Shown here piece after piece: positions 1-7,391 of a stretch of 31,733 bases of DNA (position 1 is its first letter; each line of letters opens with the position of its first letter). This DNA is from Pseudomonadota bacterium (GTDB taxonomy: Bacteria > Pseudomonadota > Gammaproteobacteria > Burkholderiales > Burkholderiaceae_B), in the NCBI GenBank assembly GCA_023387815.1, contig JAEWHK010000008.1, forward strand, positions 1 to 31,733, written 5' to 3'. Below the pieces are notes generated by a model. It made no database searches. It was given only the letters and a program-made list of their open reading frames with translations, and was not told where the DNA came from. The position numbers and the translations under genes are program-made.

Positions 1-16
1 TTAAGCGAGGATTGCC

Positions 17-289
17 ATGGCCCGAATGATTCAATGTGTCAAACTCAAGAAGGAGGCGGAAGGTCTTGACTATCCTCCTTACCCGGGCGAACTCGGTGCA
101 AAAATCTGGCGCTCCATTTCCAAGGAAGCCTGGCAACAGTGGACTGACATTCAGACGCGGATCGTCAATGAGAACCGACTGAACCTGGCTGACGCCCGTG
201 CGCGTAAATATCTGCAGCAGCAGATGGAAAGCTTTCTGTTTGAAGACGTAGACGTGGAAGCACAGGGATACGTGCCACCCTCAGCCTGA
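17..289 (+). CDS. yggX: Fe(2+)-trafficking / oxidative damage protection protein YggX
   Basis: A 90-residue protein matching the YggX family along its whole length. The family is small, cytoplasmic and linked to iron traffic and protection of Fe-S clusters from oxidation. The sequence shows the conserved N-terminal Cys7 in a MIQCVKL context, the PPYPGELG segment, the VNENRLNLADARARKYL helix and the typical C-terminal end QGYVPPSA. The ATG at 17 is preceded by a purine-rich GCGAGG. A second ATG lies three codons in, but family members commonly begin MARM, so the first is preferred. The gene converges on phoU and the two share a terminator. Its own promoter is outside the window. Confidence 0.95.
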   Translation: MARMIQCVKLKKEAEGLDYPPYPGELGAKIWRSISKEAWQQWTDIQTRIVNENRLNLADARARKYLQQQMESFLFEDVDVEAQGYVPPSA

Positions 290-314
290 TCAGGCAGACG
301 TTGGCAGTTGAAAC

Positions 315-343
315 AAAAAACCGGGCTCAGGCCCGGTTTTTTT
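315..343. terminator. Bidirectional rho-independent terminator between yggX and phoU
   Basis: A perfect 6-bp stem (CCGGGC at 321-326, GCCCGG at 331-336) with a four-base loop has seven T after it and six A before it. It therefore reads as an intrinsic terminator on both strands and serves the two convergent genes. Confidence 0.9.
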
Positions 344-368
344 CATGGGGATCATTGAACCCTTCAGA

Positions 369-1133
369 TCAGTTAGTACTTTCCGGCGCAGGCGCGGAGT
401 CCGATACATTCTCTGAAGCGACGGGGAAGTCGTCATCTCCCCTTGCCATGGATTCCACTTTTTTGACACTGGTGTGACGCGCATCTTCACCCTGGACCAG
501 GTAGATGACGCGTTCGGCCATGTTCTTGGCGTGATCACCAATACGCTCGAGCGCGCGGGCAATAAAGATCAGTTCAATACACGCCGTAGTGGTACGCGGA
601 TCCTCAATCATGTAGCTACTGAGCTCACGCAGAATACCTTTCCATTCCTTGTCGACCTTTTTGTCGCTGCGCACGACGTCAGCCGCCAGAATGGCATCTT
701 TGCGGGCAAAGGCATCCAGGCTGCGGTTGAGCATTTTCTGCACCGCTTCCCCAAAATGCGTCATATCCACAATCGGATCGTATCTTGTGGGGCTTTCGTG
801 CAGACGCCGTGCCATTTTGGCAATTTTCTCGGCTTCATCGCCTGAGCGTTCCATATCCGTCAGCATTTTGGAGACAGAGATGACCAGGCGCAGGTCTACC
901 GCAGTAGGTTGCTGCAAGGCCAGCACTTGCGCAATGGAATGGTCAATATCCATTTCCAGTCGATTGACTTCCTTCTCACGTTCAAAGACGCGTTCTGCCA
1001 GAGCAAGATTGCCTTCTGACAGAATTTGCATGCTGTCTTCGATCATGGCCTCAACCAGGCCACCCATGCGGAGAAAGCGGGAGCGGATATCTTCGAGTTC
1101 CGCATCAAAGCGGGAATTGGTATGTTGTGCCAT
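369..1133 (-). CDS. phoU: Phosphate signalling complex accessory protein PhoU
   Basis: A 254-residue all-helical PhoU protein, close to the family's usual length apart from a 25-30 residue variable C-terminal tail. PhoU links the Pst phosphate transporter to the PhoR/PhoB two-component system and damps the Pho response in phosphate-rich cells. Both metal-binding repeats are visible: DMERSGDEA near residues 93-101 and LERIGDHAKN near 195-204. No pst gene is in the window. Instead phoU lies 63 nt downstream of rpiA on the same strand, and I found no convincing promoter in that gap, so it may be the last gene of the pot-rpiA run. It ends at the shared terminator. Confidence 0.95.
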   Translation of the reverse strand: MAQHTNSRFDAELEDIRSRFLRMGGLVEAMIEDSMQILSEGNLALAERVFEREKEVNRLEMDIDHSIAQVLALQQPTAVDLRLVISVSKMLTDMERSGDEAEKIAKMARRLHESPTRYDPIVDMTHFGEAVQKMLNRSLDAFARKDAILAADVVRSDKKVDKEWKGILRELSSYMIEDPRTTTACIELIFIARALERIGDHAKNMAERVIYLVQGEDARHTSVKKVESMARGDDDFPVASENVSDSAPAPESTN

Positions 1134-1196
1134 GAGGATGCCTGCTATAAGTGAGATGTCAAGAGTTTAAGACCGTTCAATGACAGGAATATGACA

Positions 1197-1880
1197 TCAG
1201 CGCTCGCGGATGTCTACGCCGTTCTGAGTAGCAACCATGACCGCCGTTGCCGGTTTCAGGGCGAACAGGCCGCAGGTTACCACGCCGGCAATGGCATTCA
1301 TGGTCGTTTCCATGTCGCGCGCATCGGCAAGCTGCAGTCCGGCAACATCCACAATCGGGTTGCCATTGTCTGTGGTAAAGCCTTCCCTGACCGTTGCTTT
1401 TGCGCCCAGGGCAGCGACCTGGCGTTTAACCACCGGCACCGCCATGGGAATGACTTCCAGCGGGATGGCGAACGCCCCCAGCAGATCTACGCATTTGGTT
1501 TCGTCGACAATGCAGACAAAGCGTTCTGATGCCGATGCCACGATTTTCTCGCGGGTATGCGCCCCGCCCCCGCCCTTGACCATCTGCAGCAGCGGGTTGA
1601 TTTCATCGGCACCGTCAACGTACACGGGCAACGGTCTGTCAGTTTCTGTCAGATCCAGCACACGAATACCGTGTTTCTGCAGGCGCGCTGCACTGCGTTC
1701 GGAACTGGCTACAGCGCCGGCAAACTCAGACTTGAACGCTGCCAGTTCATCAATGAACAGATCGGCCGTGGAGCCGGTACCCACGCCAATGACCGCATCG
1801 GCATGAAAAAAGGGGCGAATGTATGCGACTGCCGCCTGAGCGACGTCGCGTTTGAGTTCTTCCTGCGATTTCAATTGCAT
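1197..1880 (-). CDS. rpiA: Ribose-5-phosphate isomerase A
   Basis: A 227-residue RpiA that interconverts ribose 5-phosphate and ribulose 5-phosphate in the non-oxidative pentose phosphate pathway. Family motifs are intact: GVGTGST at 32-38 (phosphate binding), DGADEIN at 89-95, and KGGGGA at 102-107 followed by Glu111. Asp89, Asp92, Lys102 and Glu111 line up with the known active-site residues of the E. coli enzyme (Asp81, Asp84, Lys94, Glu103). The start is supported by an AGGTAAGG ribosome binding site just upstream of the ATG. It follows the ArsC-like gene by 14 nt, so the two are almost certainly co-transcribed. Confidence 0.97.
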   Translation of the reverse strand: MQLKSQEELKRDVAQAAVAYIRPFFHADAVIGVGTGSTADLFIDELAAFKSEFAGAVASSERSAARLQKHGIRVLDLTETDRPLPVYVDGADEINPLLQMVKGGGGAHTREKIVASASERFVCIVDETKCVDLLGAFAIPLEVIPMAVPVVKRQVAALGAKATVREGFTTDNGNPIVDVAGLQLADARDMETTMNAIAGVVTCGLFALKPATAVMVATQNGVDIRER

Positions 1881-1894
1881 GACCTTACCTGTAG

Positions 1895-2251
1895 TTACGC
1901 GAGATGTGCAGCCAGTGTCTTTTCGTTGAAGCCGAACGTAATGCTTCCATCAGGAAACATGGTGACAGGCCGTTTGATCAGCGAAGGATATTCGGCAGCC
2001 AGTGCCAACCAGTCGGCTTCACTCGCCGGTGATTTGCGCTCGTCGGGAAGTCCGCGCCAGGTCTGAGAACTGCGATTGATCATATTCTGCGCGCCATCCG
2101 CTGCGGCTGCCCATGTTTTGAGCAGAGAGGCATTGGCCGGCTCGTCACGGTAGTCGGTAAATTGTACCTGCGCACCTTGTGATTCCAGCCATTTGCGCGC
2201 CTTGACGCAAGTACTGCACCGCTTCAGACCATATTGGCGTATTACACTCAT
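1895..2251 (-). CDS. ArsC/Spx-family reductase-like protein (YffB type)
   Basis: A 118-residue thioredoxin-fold protein of the ArsC/Spx/YffB group. The N-terminus carries a CSTC motif (Cys12, Cys15), followed by KARKWLESQG as in this family, and the C-terminal half has the LIKRPVTMFPDG segment with the conserved IKRP. Members of this subgroup are often named arsenate reductase-like, but no ars operon is nearby, so an arsenate role is not supported; a glutathione- or thiol-linked reductase is a guess. Its ATG overlaps the stop of potI by 4 nt (ATGA) and rpiA follows after 14 nt, placing it inside the operon. Confidence 0.85.
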   Translation of the reverse strand: MSVIRQYGLKRCSTCVKARKWLESQGAQVQFTDYRDEPANASLLKTWAAAADGAQNMINRSSQTWRGLPDERKSPASEADWLALAAEYPSLIKRPVTMFPDGSITFGFNEKTLAAHLA

Positions 2252-3048
2252 TGCTTTCTGCGTCCCTGAAAATAATTGGCCACGATCACAAAGGTGCCCA
2301 CCAGGACAATCATGAGCGTTGCCAGCGCATTGACTTCAGGCTTGATGCCCAGTCGCACGCGCGAAAAAACCTCTATCGGTAAGGTAGTATAGCCCGGACC
2401 ATTCAGGAAAGAGGCAATAACCACATCATCCAGGGACAATGTAAATGACAGCAGCCAGGCAGACACCAGCGCAGGCGCAATAAGCGGCAACGTAATGGTG
2501 AAAAAAACGCGCAGAGGTGGCGCGCCCAGATCAAGTGCGGCTTCTTCCAGTGAACGGTCCAGCTCGCGAACCCGTGACTGGATCACGACAGAGACGTAGG
2601 CAACACAAAGCGTGACATGTCCAAGCCAGATCGTGAAAACGCCATTGCTTGCGGGGAAACCGGTGAGATTGCGGATCTCGATAATCATGAGCAGCAGCGA
2701 GATGCCCAGGATGACATCGGGAATGACCAACGGGGCATTGAGCATGCCGATATACAGCCCAAAACCGCGGAACGGGCCTTTGCGCGCCAGCACATAGCCC
2801 GCCCAGGTGCCGATAACCACAGCGGCGGTTGCCGTCAGGAAGGCGATTCTCAGGGACAGCCAGGCAGCACTGAGCAGCGTGCGGTCTTCCAGCAGGCTGT
2901 GGTACCAGCGAAGGGAAAAGCCGCTCCAGCTGTTGGCCAGCGCCGAATCGTTGAATGAAAACACAATCAGGCTGAAAATGGGGATATACAGAAAAAGCAG
3001 ACCCGCGCCCAGGCTCAGCCATTTGAGCCAGATATTCTCCTGTTTCAT
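2248..3048 (-). CDS. potI: Polyamine ABC transporter permease PotI
   Basis: A 266-residue inner-membrane permease of the binding-protein-dependent family, expected to have six transmembrane helices. The first helix is at about residues 9-31. The EAA loop that contacts the ATPase is visible as EEAALDLGAPPLRVFFTITLP around residues 166-186. It resembles PotI/PotC, the second permease of putrescine or spermidine importers, and pairs with the PotH-like protein encoded just upstream. Its start overlaps the potH stop by 4 nt, and its stop overlaps the next gene by 4 nt, which suggests translational coupling through the operon. Confidence 0.93.
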   Translation of the reverse strand: MKQENIWLKWLSLGAGLLFLYIPIFSLIVFSFNDSALANSWSGFSLRWYHSLLEDRTLLSAAWLSLRIAFLTATAAVVIGTWAGYVLARKGPFRGFGLYIGMLNAPLVIPDVILGISLLLMIIEIRNLTGFPASNGVFTIWLGHVTLCVAYVSVVIQSRVRELDRSLEEAALDLGAPPLRVFFTITLPLIAPALVSAWLLSFTLSLDDVVIASFLNGPGYTTLPIEVFSRVRLGIKPEVNALATLMIVLVGTFVIVANYFQGRRKQ

Positions 3049-3959
3049 GCTTCCCTCCCCTGCAGCGCTCTGGCCTGGCTGTACTGGAATATCACAAGTG
3101 GAATAAGCAGGAACAGCGTCATGGCCACTGCTACCGCAGCAGCTACCGGCCAGTTGGTATCAGTGAAATACTGATCCCACATGAGGCGACCCATCATATA
3201 GGTGTTGGTGCCTCCCAGCAGCTCCGGGATGACATACTCACCTACCGTGGGGATAAAAACCAGCATGGCACCAGCAACGATACCAGGAACAGACAGAGGC
3301 AGCGTAATGGTCAGAAACGCTTTCCAAGGACGCGCCCCCAGATCATAGGCAGCCTGCAGCAGCCGCTGATCCATTTTTACCAGATTGGTGTATAGCGGCA
3401 GAATGAAAAATGGCAGATAGGTGTAGACCAGGCCGATGTATACGGCCATGTCGGTGCGATAGATCTCGATGGGCGCCGATGTGATACCGGTCCACATCAG
3501 AAACTGGTTCAGCAAACCCTCGTTGCGCAAAATGCCTATCCACGCATACACGCGCAACAGCAGCGAGGTCCAGAATGGAAGAATCACCGCCAGCAGCAAG
3601 AGATTGCGCATTCGTGGCGTGGACCGGGCAATGTAGTACGCCATGGGATAGCCGATCAGCGTGCAGCACACGGTCGTGACCAGCGCCATCTTCAAGGATT
3701 TGAGATAGGCATTGATGAACAGCGGATCAGTGAGCAGCAGCAGATATCCCTCAAAATGCAGGGATAGCGTGAGCACCTCTTCCTTGATTTCGACCAGAGG
3801 GCCGTAAGGCGGAATGCCGAAGGTAGACTCGGAAAAACTGATCTTCAGAACGATAAAAAACGGCACCAGCAGGCATAGAACCAGCCAGGCATAGGGCGGC
3901 AGAATGGCCCAGAAGCGCTGATCCGGGCGATAGTGCCGCAAGGTGTGCAGGTTTTTCAT
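3045..3959 (-). CDS. potH: Polyamine ABC transporter permease PotH
   Basis: A 304-residue inner-membrane permease of the PotH/PotB type with several clear hydrophobic segments. The first is WLVLCLLVPFFIVLKI near residues 25-40, and the last is close to the C-terminus. The EAA loop reads QAAYDLGARPWKAFLTITLP. With PotI it should form the transmembrane channel of a polyamine importer. The start codon overlaps the potG stop by 4 nt and its own stop overlaps potI by 4 nt. Which polyamine is moved cannot be read from this subunit; the putrescine assignment comes from PotF. Confidence 0.93.
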   Translation of the reverse strand: MKNLHTLRHYRPDQRFWAILPPYAWLVLCLLVPFFIVLKISFSESTFGIPPYGPLVEIKEEVLTLSLHFEGYLLLLTDPLFINAYLKSLKMALVTTVCCTLIGYPMAYYIARSTPRMRNLLLLAVILPFWTSLLLRVYAWIGILRNEGLLNQFLMWTGITSAPIEIYRTDMAVYIGLVYTYLPFFILPLYTNLVKMDQRLLQAAYDLGARPWKAFLTITLPLSVPGIVAGAMLVFIPTVGEYVIPELLGGTNTYMMGRLMWDQYFTDTNWPVAAAVAVAMTLFLLIPLVIFQYSQARALQGREA

Positions 3960-5080
3960 GAGGGTAATACCGTTGCGCTATCAGGTCCCCAGGTAACAAA
4001 GACCTCGTCATCAATACCCGGCGCGTTTTCCTCGCTCAGTCCGATGCCGGGCACACTGGCTTCGATGATTTTGCCGGAGTCAAGCCGGATCTGATAAAGC
4101 GTGTAACGCCCCATCCAGGCGACATGCGTCACGATACCGTGACCGATATTGGTTTCATCGCCGGGCTGATCGATAAGTACACGAATCTGCTCGGGACGGA
4201 TGGACACGAAGACTTCCATGCCCAAAGGCTCGCTGACACCGTGATTGACAAACATGGGTCGCATGAGCTCATCACTTTCAATCACGATATGATCGGGTTC
4301 GTCTACAACGATGGTTCCGGTAAAGATATTGGTGGAACCAATAAAACCCGCGACAAAACGCGAGTTCGGGAACATATAGACTTCCTGGGGTGTGCCACAC
4401 TGCACAATCTGCCCTTCGGTCATGACGGCAATGCGACTAGCCATGCTCATGGCCTCTTCCTGATCATGGGTGACCATCACGCAGGTCACCCCGACCTGGT
4501 CCAGAATGCTGGCCAGTTCGATCTGGGTTTTCTGACGGATCTGTTTGTCCAGTGCCGACATGGGCTCATCGAGCAGCAGCAGTTTGGGCCGCTTGACCAG
4601 ACTTCGGGCCAGCGCCACACGCTGCTGCTGACCGCCCGAAAGCTGCGAGGGCTTGCGGCGGGAATACCCCGCCATCTGCACCAAGTCCAGGGCGGCAAAG
4701 ACGCGATCATGAATTTCCTGACGATCCACACCTTCCTGCTTCAGACCGTAAGCCACATTGGCTTCCACGGTCATATGCGGAAACAGCGCGTAAGACTGGA
4801 ACATCATATTGACCGGACGTCGGTACGGCGCAATGCCGGTCAGATCCATGCCGTCCAGCAGGATCTTGCCCGAGGTGGGTTCCTCAAAGCCGGCCAGCAT
4901 GCGCAACAGCGTGGACTTGCCGCAACCGGAACTGCCAAGCAGCGCAAAAATTTCGTGCCGTCTGACGGTCAGATTCACCGACCTAACCGCAACCGTATCA
5001 CCGAAAATTTTGACGACATCAATTAGTCTGACGAACTCATCGGCATCGCTGTCAGCCACTGACACATACCCCTCGGCCAT
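3956..5080 (-). CDS. potG: Polyamine ABC transporter ATP-binding protein PotG
   Basis: The ATPase that energises the polyamine importer, 374 residues from the chosen start. All ABC motifs are present in order: Walker A GSSGCGKST, Q-loop MMFQSYALFPHMT, signature LSGGQQQRVALARSL, Walker B LLLLDEPMSAL with the catalytic Glu, and the switch His in VTHDQEEAM. The last ~120 residues form a TOBE-type regulatory domain, as in PotA/PotG. A longer reading begins 17 codons upstream inside potF, but the ATG at 5080 follows the potF stop by one base and has an AGGGA ribosome binding site, so it is preferred. It overlaps potH by 4 nt. Confidence 0.94.
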   Translation of the reverse strand: MAEGYVSVADSDADEFVRLIDVVKIFGDTVAVRSVNLTVRRHEIFALLGSSGCGKSTLLRMLAGFEEPTSGKILLDGMDLTGIAPYRRPVNMMFQSYALFPHMTVEANVAYGLKQEGVDRQEIHDRVFAALDLVQMAGYSRRKPSQLSGGQQQRVALARSLVKRPKLLLLDEPMSALDKQIRQKTQIELASILDQVGVTCVMVTHDQEEAMSMASRIAVMTEGQIVQCGTPQEVYMFPNSRFVAGFIGSTNIFTGTIVVDEPDHIVIESDELMRPMFVNHGVSEPLGMEVFVSIRPEQIRVLIDQPGDETNIGHGIVTHVAWMGRYTLYQIRLDSGKIIEASVPGIGLSEENAPGIDDEVFVTWGPDSATVLPS

Positions 5081-5081
5081 C

Positions 5082-6185
5082 TTATTTCCCTGACTTGAGT
5101 TCCGCCCACAAGCGTGTTTGCAGACGAGCAATCTTGATTGGTTGCGCCTTGATAACGAACAGGGTTTTGGCGACCTCCGCGTCGGGATAGATCATTGGAT
5201 TTTCGGCGATTTCCTTGTTCACGAATTCGCGCGCTGCCTTGTTCGCATTGGGATAGAACATGTTGTTGGTAATGGCCGCGTGAACTTTGGGCTCTTCAAT
5301 GTAATTGATGAAAGCCATGGCGTTTTCAGGGTGCGGTGCATCCTTGGGCACGGCCATGGTATCAAACCATGCGGGCGCCCCGCCTTTGGGAATGTAGTAG
5401 TCGATAACGTAATTTTTCTTCGCTTCCTTGGCGCGGCTGGCCGAGATCATGACATCACCGGAGAAGCCGTAAACCATGCAAAGATCGCCGGACGCCAGCT
5501 CGTCGATATAGCCGGAAGAACTGAACTGTCGGACATACGGACGGATTTTTTTGAGCACATCCATGGCTGCCTGGTAATCTTCAGGATTGCTGCTGTTGGG
5601 ATCTTTGCCCAGATAATGCAGCACGGCCGGAAACACCTGCGCAGCTTCATCCAGAATGGAAATACCGCAAGCCTGCATTTTCTTCGCATTTTCGGGATCG
5701 AACAGGGTTTCCCATCTGCCCAGATCGGCATCCTTACCCAGGATTTCCTGCGCTTTGGTCACATTCAGGCCAATACCATTGGTGCCGTAGCCCCAGGGAA
5801 TCAGATAATTGTTGCCTGGGTCAACCTGAGCAACCAGATCCATGATGGCTGGGTCCAGATTCTTCCAGTTAGGGATTTTGGATTTATCCAGCTTCTGGAA
5901 CAGGCCACCCTCGATCTGGCGGGAAGCATAATGCGTAGAGGGAACCACCACGTCATAGCCCGACTTGCCGGTCAGCAGCTTGGCCTGCAGGATATCATTG
6001 GTGTCATAGGTGTCGTAACGCACTTTGATGCCGGTCTGCTTTTCGAATCCCGGAATCGTGTCTGGTGCAGTGTATTCTGCCCAGTTATAGACGTTCAACA
6101 CCTTGTCTTCGGCAGCATGAACGGCACCAGCAGTGACGGCCAGCGTAACGGTCAGAAAGAGACGGCGGGCTAAGGACAGCTTCAT
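5082..6185 (-). CDS. potF: Periplasmic putrescine-binding protein PotF
   Basis: A 367-residue periplasmic solute-binding protein that would deliver polyamine to PotGHI. The first ~24 residues are a Sec signal peptide: a basic start, a hydrophobic core and a likely cleavage after VHA. The mature protein begins with LNVYNWAEYTAPDTIPGFE, and further stretches such as LDKSKIPNWKNLDP and WGYGTNGIG resemble E. coli PotF more than PotD, so putrescine is the likeliest ligand. It is the first gene of the run, with an AGGGA ribosome binding site before the ATG and a plausible sigma-70 promoter immediately upstream. Confidence 0.94.
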   Translation of the reverse strand: MKLSLARRLFLTVTLAVTAGAVHAAEDKVLNVYNWAEYTAPDTIPGFEKQTGIKVRYDTYDTNDILQAKLLTGKSGYDVVVPSTHYASRQIEGGLFQKLDKSKIPNWKNLDPAIMDLVAQVDPGNNYLIPWGYGTNGIGLNVTKAQEILGKDADLGRWETLFDPENAKKMQACGISILDEAAQVFPAVLHYLGKDPNSSNPEDYQAAMDVLKKIRPYVRQFSSSGYIDELASGDLCMVYGFSGDVMISASRAKEAKKNYVIDYYIPKGGAPAWFDTMAVPKDAPHPENAMAFINYIEEPKVHAAITNNMFYPNANKAAREFVNKEIAENPMIYPDAEVAKTLFVIKAQPIKIARLQTRLWAELKSGK

Positions 6186-6219
6186 GACAGTTCCCTAAAT
6201 GAGTTTGTGAAAAAAATGA

Positions 6220-6248
6220 ATAATAAAGGCATTTTCTGCCCCGGTCAT
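6220..6248 (-). promoter_or_regulatory. Candidate sigma-70 promoter of the potFGHI operon
   Basis: Read on the minus strand, ATGACC (6248-6243, four of six matches to TTGACA) and TATTAT (6225-6220, five of six to TATAAT) are 17 bp apart. The -10 lies 34 nt before the potF ATG, and the -35 overlaps the stop codon of the upstream Kdo kinase gene. It was found by eye only. Confidence 0.5.
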
Positions 6249-6979
6249 TGATTTTTTCCGCTTTGCTGATATTGCTGTTGCAACTGTCCAGAAAATATCA
6301 CACCCTGATCGCCCAGCAGCTTTTGCAAAGACCGTCCCAGCCGCTCGAGCGACTTTTGTCTCTGGGACGACGACATGACCCGGCGCGTGGATTTGTCAAA
6401 GTCTATGAGCCAGACTTTCTGGTCATTGTCGACAAGAATATTATGTGCGTTCAGGTCGGCATGATAGACATTGCTATCGTGCAGTTTTCGTATGACGGCT
6501 GCAACGGGTGCGACCAGTTCGATGCTCGCTGGCCCCGCGCGACGGATGGCCTGAGCCAGCGACACGGTGTTCTGCAGTCTCTCGGTCATGATGGCTGCGC
6601 GGTATGTGATGCCCTGACGCTGGTAACACGCCGCCATGGCTCGCGGCACCGGGTGTCCCTGGGCATGCAGTTCGTTGAGCAGTTCGAATTCGGCGAATGA
6701 ACGCGTGGCCTCTTCCGAAACCCACAAATAGCGTTCATCCACAAAGTGCCTGATCAGTCCGCCACGGTGATAATGCCGCAGAACGGCATCGCCCCAGGGG
6801 GTGGCGACATACCAGGCGGTATTGCGTCCGCCATCAGACACTTTCTGTGCCTTCTCACCCCAGGTTCGGGGCGTAAAAATCTCGATGCGCGCAGGCACCG
6901 GAAAGTCCGGATGGGTACGAATGCCCTGATGTTGCTGTCGCAGGGGACGATGGTTACTGTTGAAACGGGAATCAGCCAT
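6245..6979 (-). CDS. kdkA: 3-deoxy-D-manno-octulosonic acid (Kdo) kinase
   Basis: A 244-residue lipopolysaccharide kinase of the KdkA/WaaP fold, which phosphorylates the Kdo residue of lipid A-linked inner core on the cytoplasmic face of the inner membrane. Diagnostic stretches are GDAVLRHYHRGGL near 63-75, the catalytic loop YHADLNAHNILVD with Asp175, and the metal-binding IDFDK near 192-196, which replaces the DFG of protein kinases. A longer reading begins 24 codons upstream inside the globin gene, but the ATG at 6979 matches the expected family N-terminus and overlaps the globin stop by only 8 nt. No strong ribosome binding site is seen, so coupling to globin translation is likely. Confidence 0.9.
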   Translation of the reverse strand: MADSRFNSNHRPLRQQHQGIRTHPDFPVPARIEIFTPRTWGEKAQKVSDGGRNTAWYVATPWGDAVLRHYHRGGLIRHFVDERYLWVSEEATRSFAEFELLNELHAQGHPVPRAMAACYQRQGITYRAAIMTERLQNTVSLAQAIRRAGPASIELVAPVAAVIRKLHDSNVYHADLNAHNILVDNDQKVWLIDFDKSTRRVMSSSQRQKSLERLGRSLQKLLGDQGVIFSGQLQQQYQQSGKNQ

Positions 6980-7391
6980 CTTTGTTTCGCATCCAGTCGG
7001 CAACACCAAAAAAGGAGTGCAGCAGATGCTCACGCAGCGGTTCAGGGACATTGCAATCGATCATGGCGCGTCCCATGCAGGCGACCCACTCGTCCCGCTC
7101 CTGTATTCCAATGGAAAATGGCAAATGACGGGCGCGCAGCATGGGGTGACCGTATTTTTCGATATATCGGTCCGGACCGCCAAGATAGCCGGAAAGGAAC
7201 AGGAACAGTTTCTCGCGTGCGCTGTCCAGGGTGGGCCCGTGCGTGGCGCGCAATGCAGTGAAGTCGGTTTCCAGGTCCATCAGATCGTAGAAACGGTTGA
7301 CCAGTGTCCGCAGTCCTTCCTCTGCACCAATCTGGTCGTAGAAAGTGATTGTGGTATCCAGATTCTCAACGATATTGACTAGTCTTGCCAT
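6972..7391 (-). CDS. Group II truncated hemoglobin
   Basis: A 139-residue 2/2 globin of group II (HbO-like). It shows the Phe-Tyr pair of the B helix (VNRFYDLMD), the GGPDRYIEKYGHPMLRARH segment in which the His before LPF is the expected proximal heme ligand, and the RDEW motif with the conserved Trp of helix G. Such proteins bind O2, NO or peroxide and are usually linked to nitrosative or oxidative stress; the role here is not known. Its ATG shares one base with the stop of the upstream permease gene (TAATG), and the Kdo kinase start overlaps its 3' end, so it is locked into this gene pair. Confidence 0.93.
   Translation of the reverse strand: MARLVNIVENLDTTITFYDQIGAEEGLRTLVNRFYDLMDLETDFTALRATHGPTLDSAREKLFLFLSGYLGGPDRYIEKYGHPMLRARHLPFSIGIQERDEWVACMGRAMIDCNVPEPLREHLLHSFFGVADWMRNKDG

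Noticed and set aside
1..16. TAA at 2-4 as the stop codon of an upstream gene
   Set aside because: Too little sequence is present to judge which gene, if any, ends there.
1134..1196. A TTGACA on the minus strand just before phoU
   Set aside because: No -10 is found at usable spacing before the phoU start (the nearest TATAGC is only 7 bp away), so I did not call a promoter.
1895..2251. Arsenic resistance arsenate reductase
   Set aside because: Only the CSTC fold resemblance supports it; there is no arsR, arsB or acr3 nearby, and the operon context is polyamine transport and rpiA.
5118..6173. A 351-codon open frame on the plus strand opposite potF
   Set aside because: It is fully antisense to a clear PotF coding sequence, shows no recognisable motif, and is explained by codon composition. 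The same applies to the 300-codon frame at 4124-5026 opposite potG.
6228..6240. Possible terminator after the Kdo kinase gene (GGCA/TGCC stem then T-rich sequence)
   Set aside because: The stem is only 4 bp and the T-rich part is better explained as the -10 region of the potF promoter.
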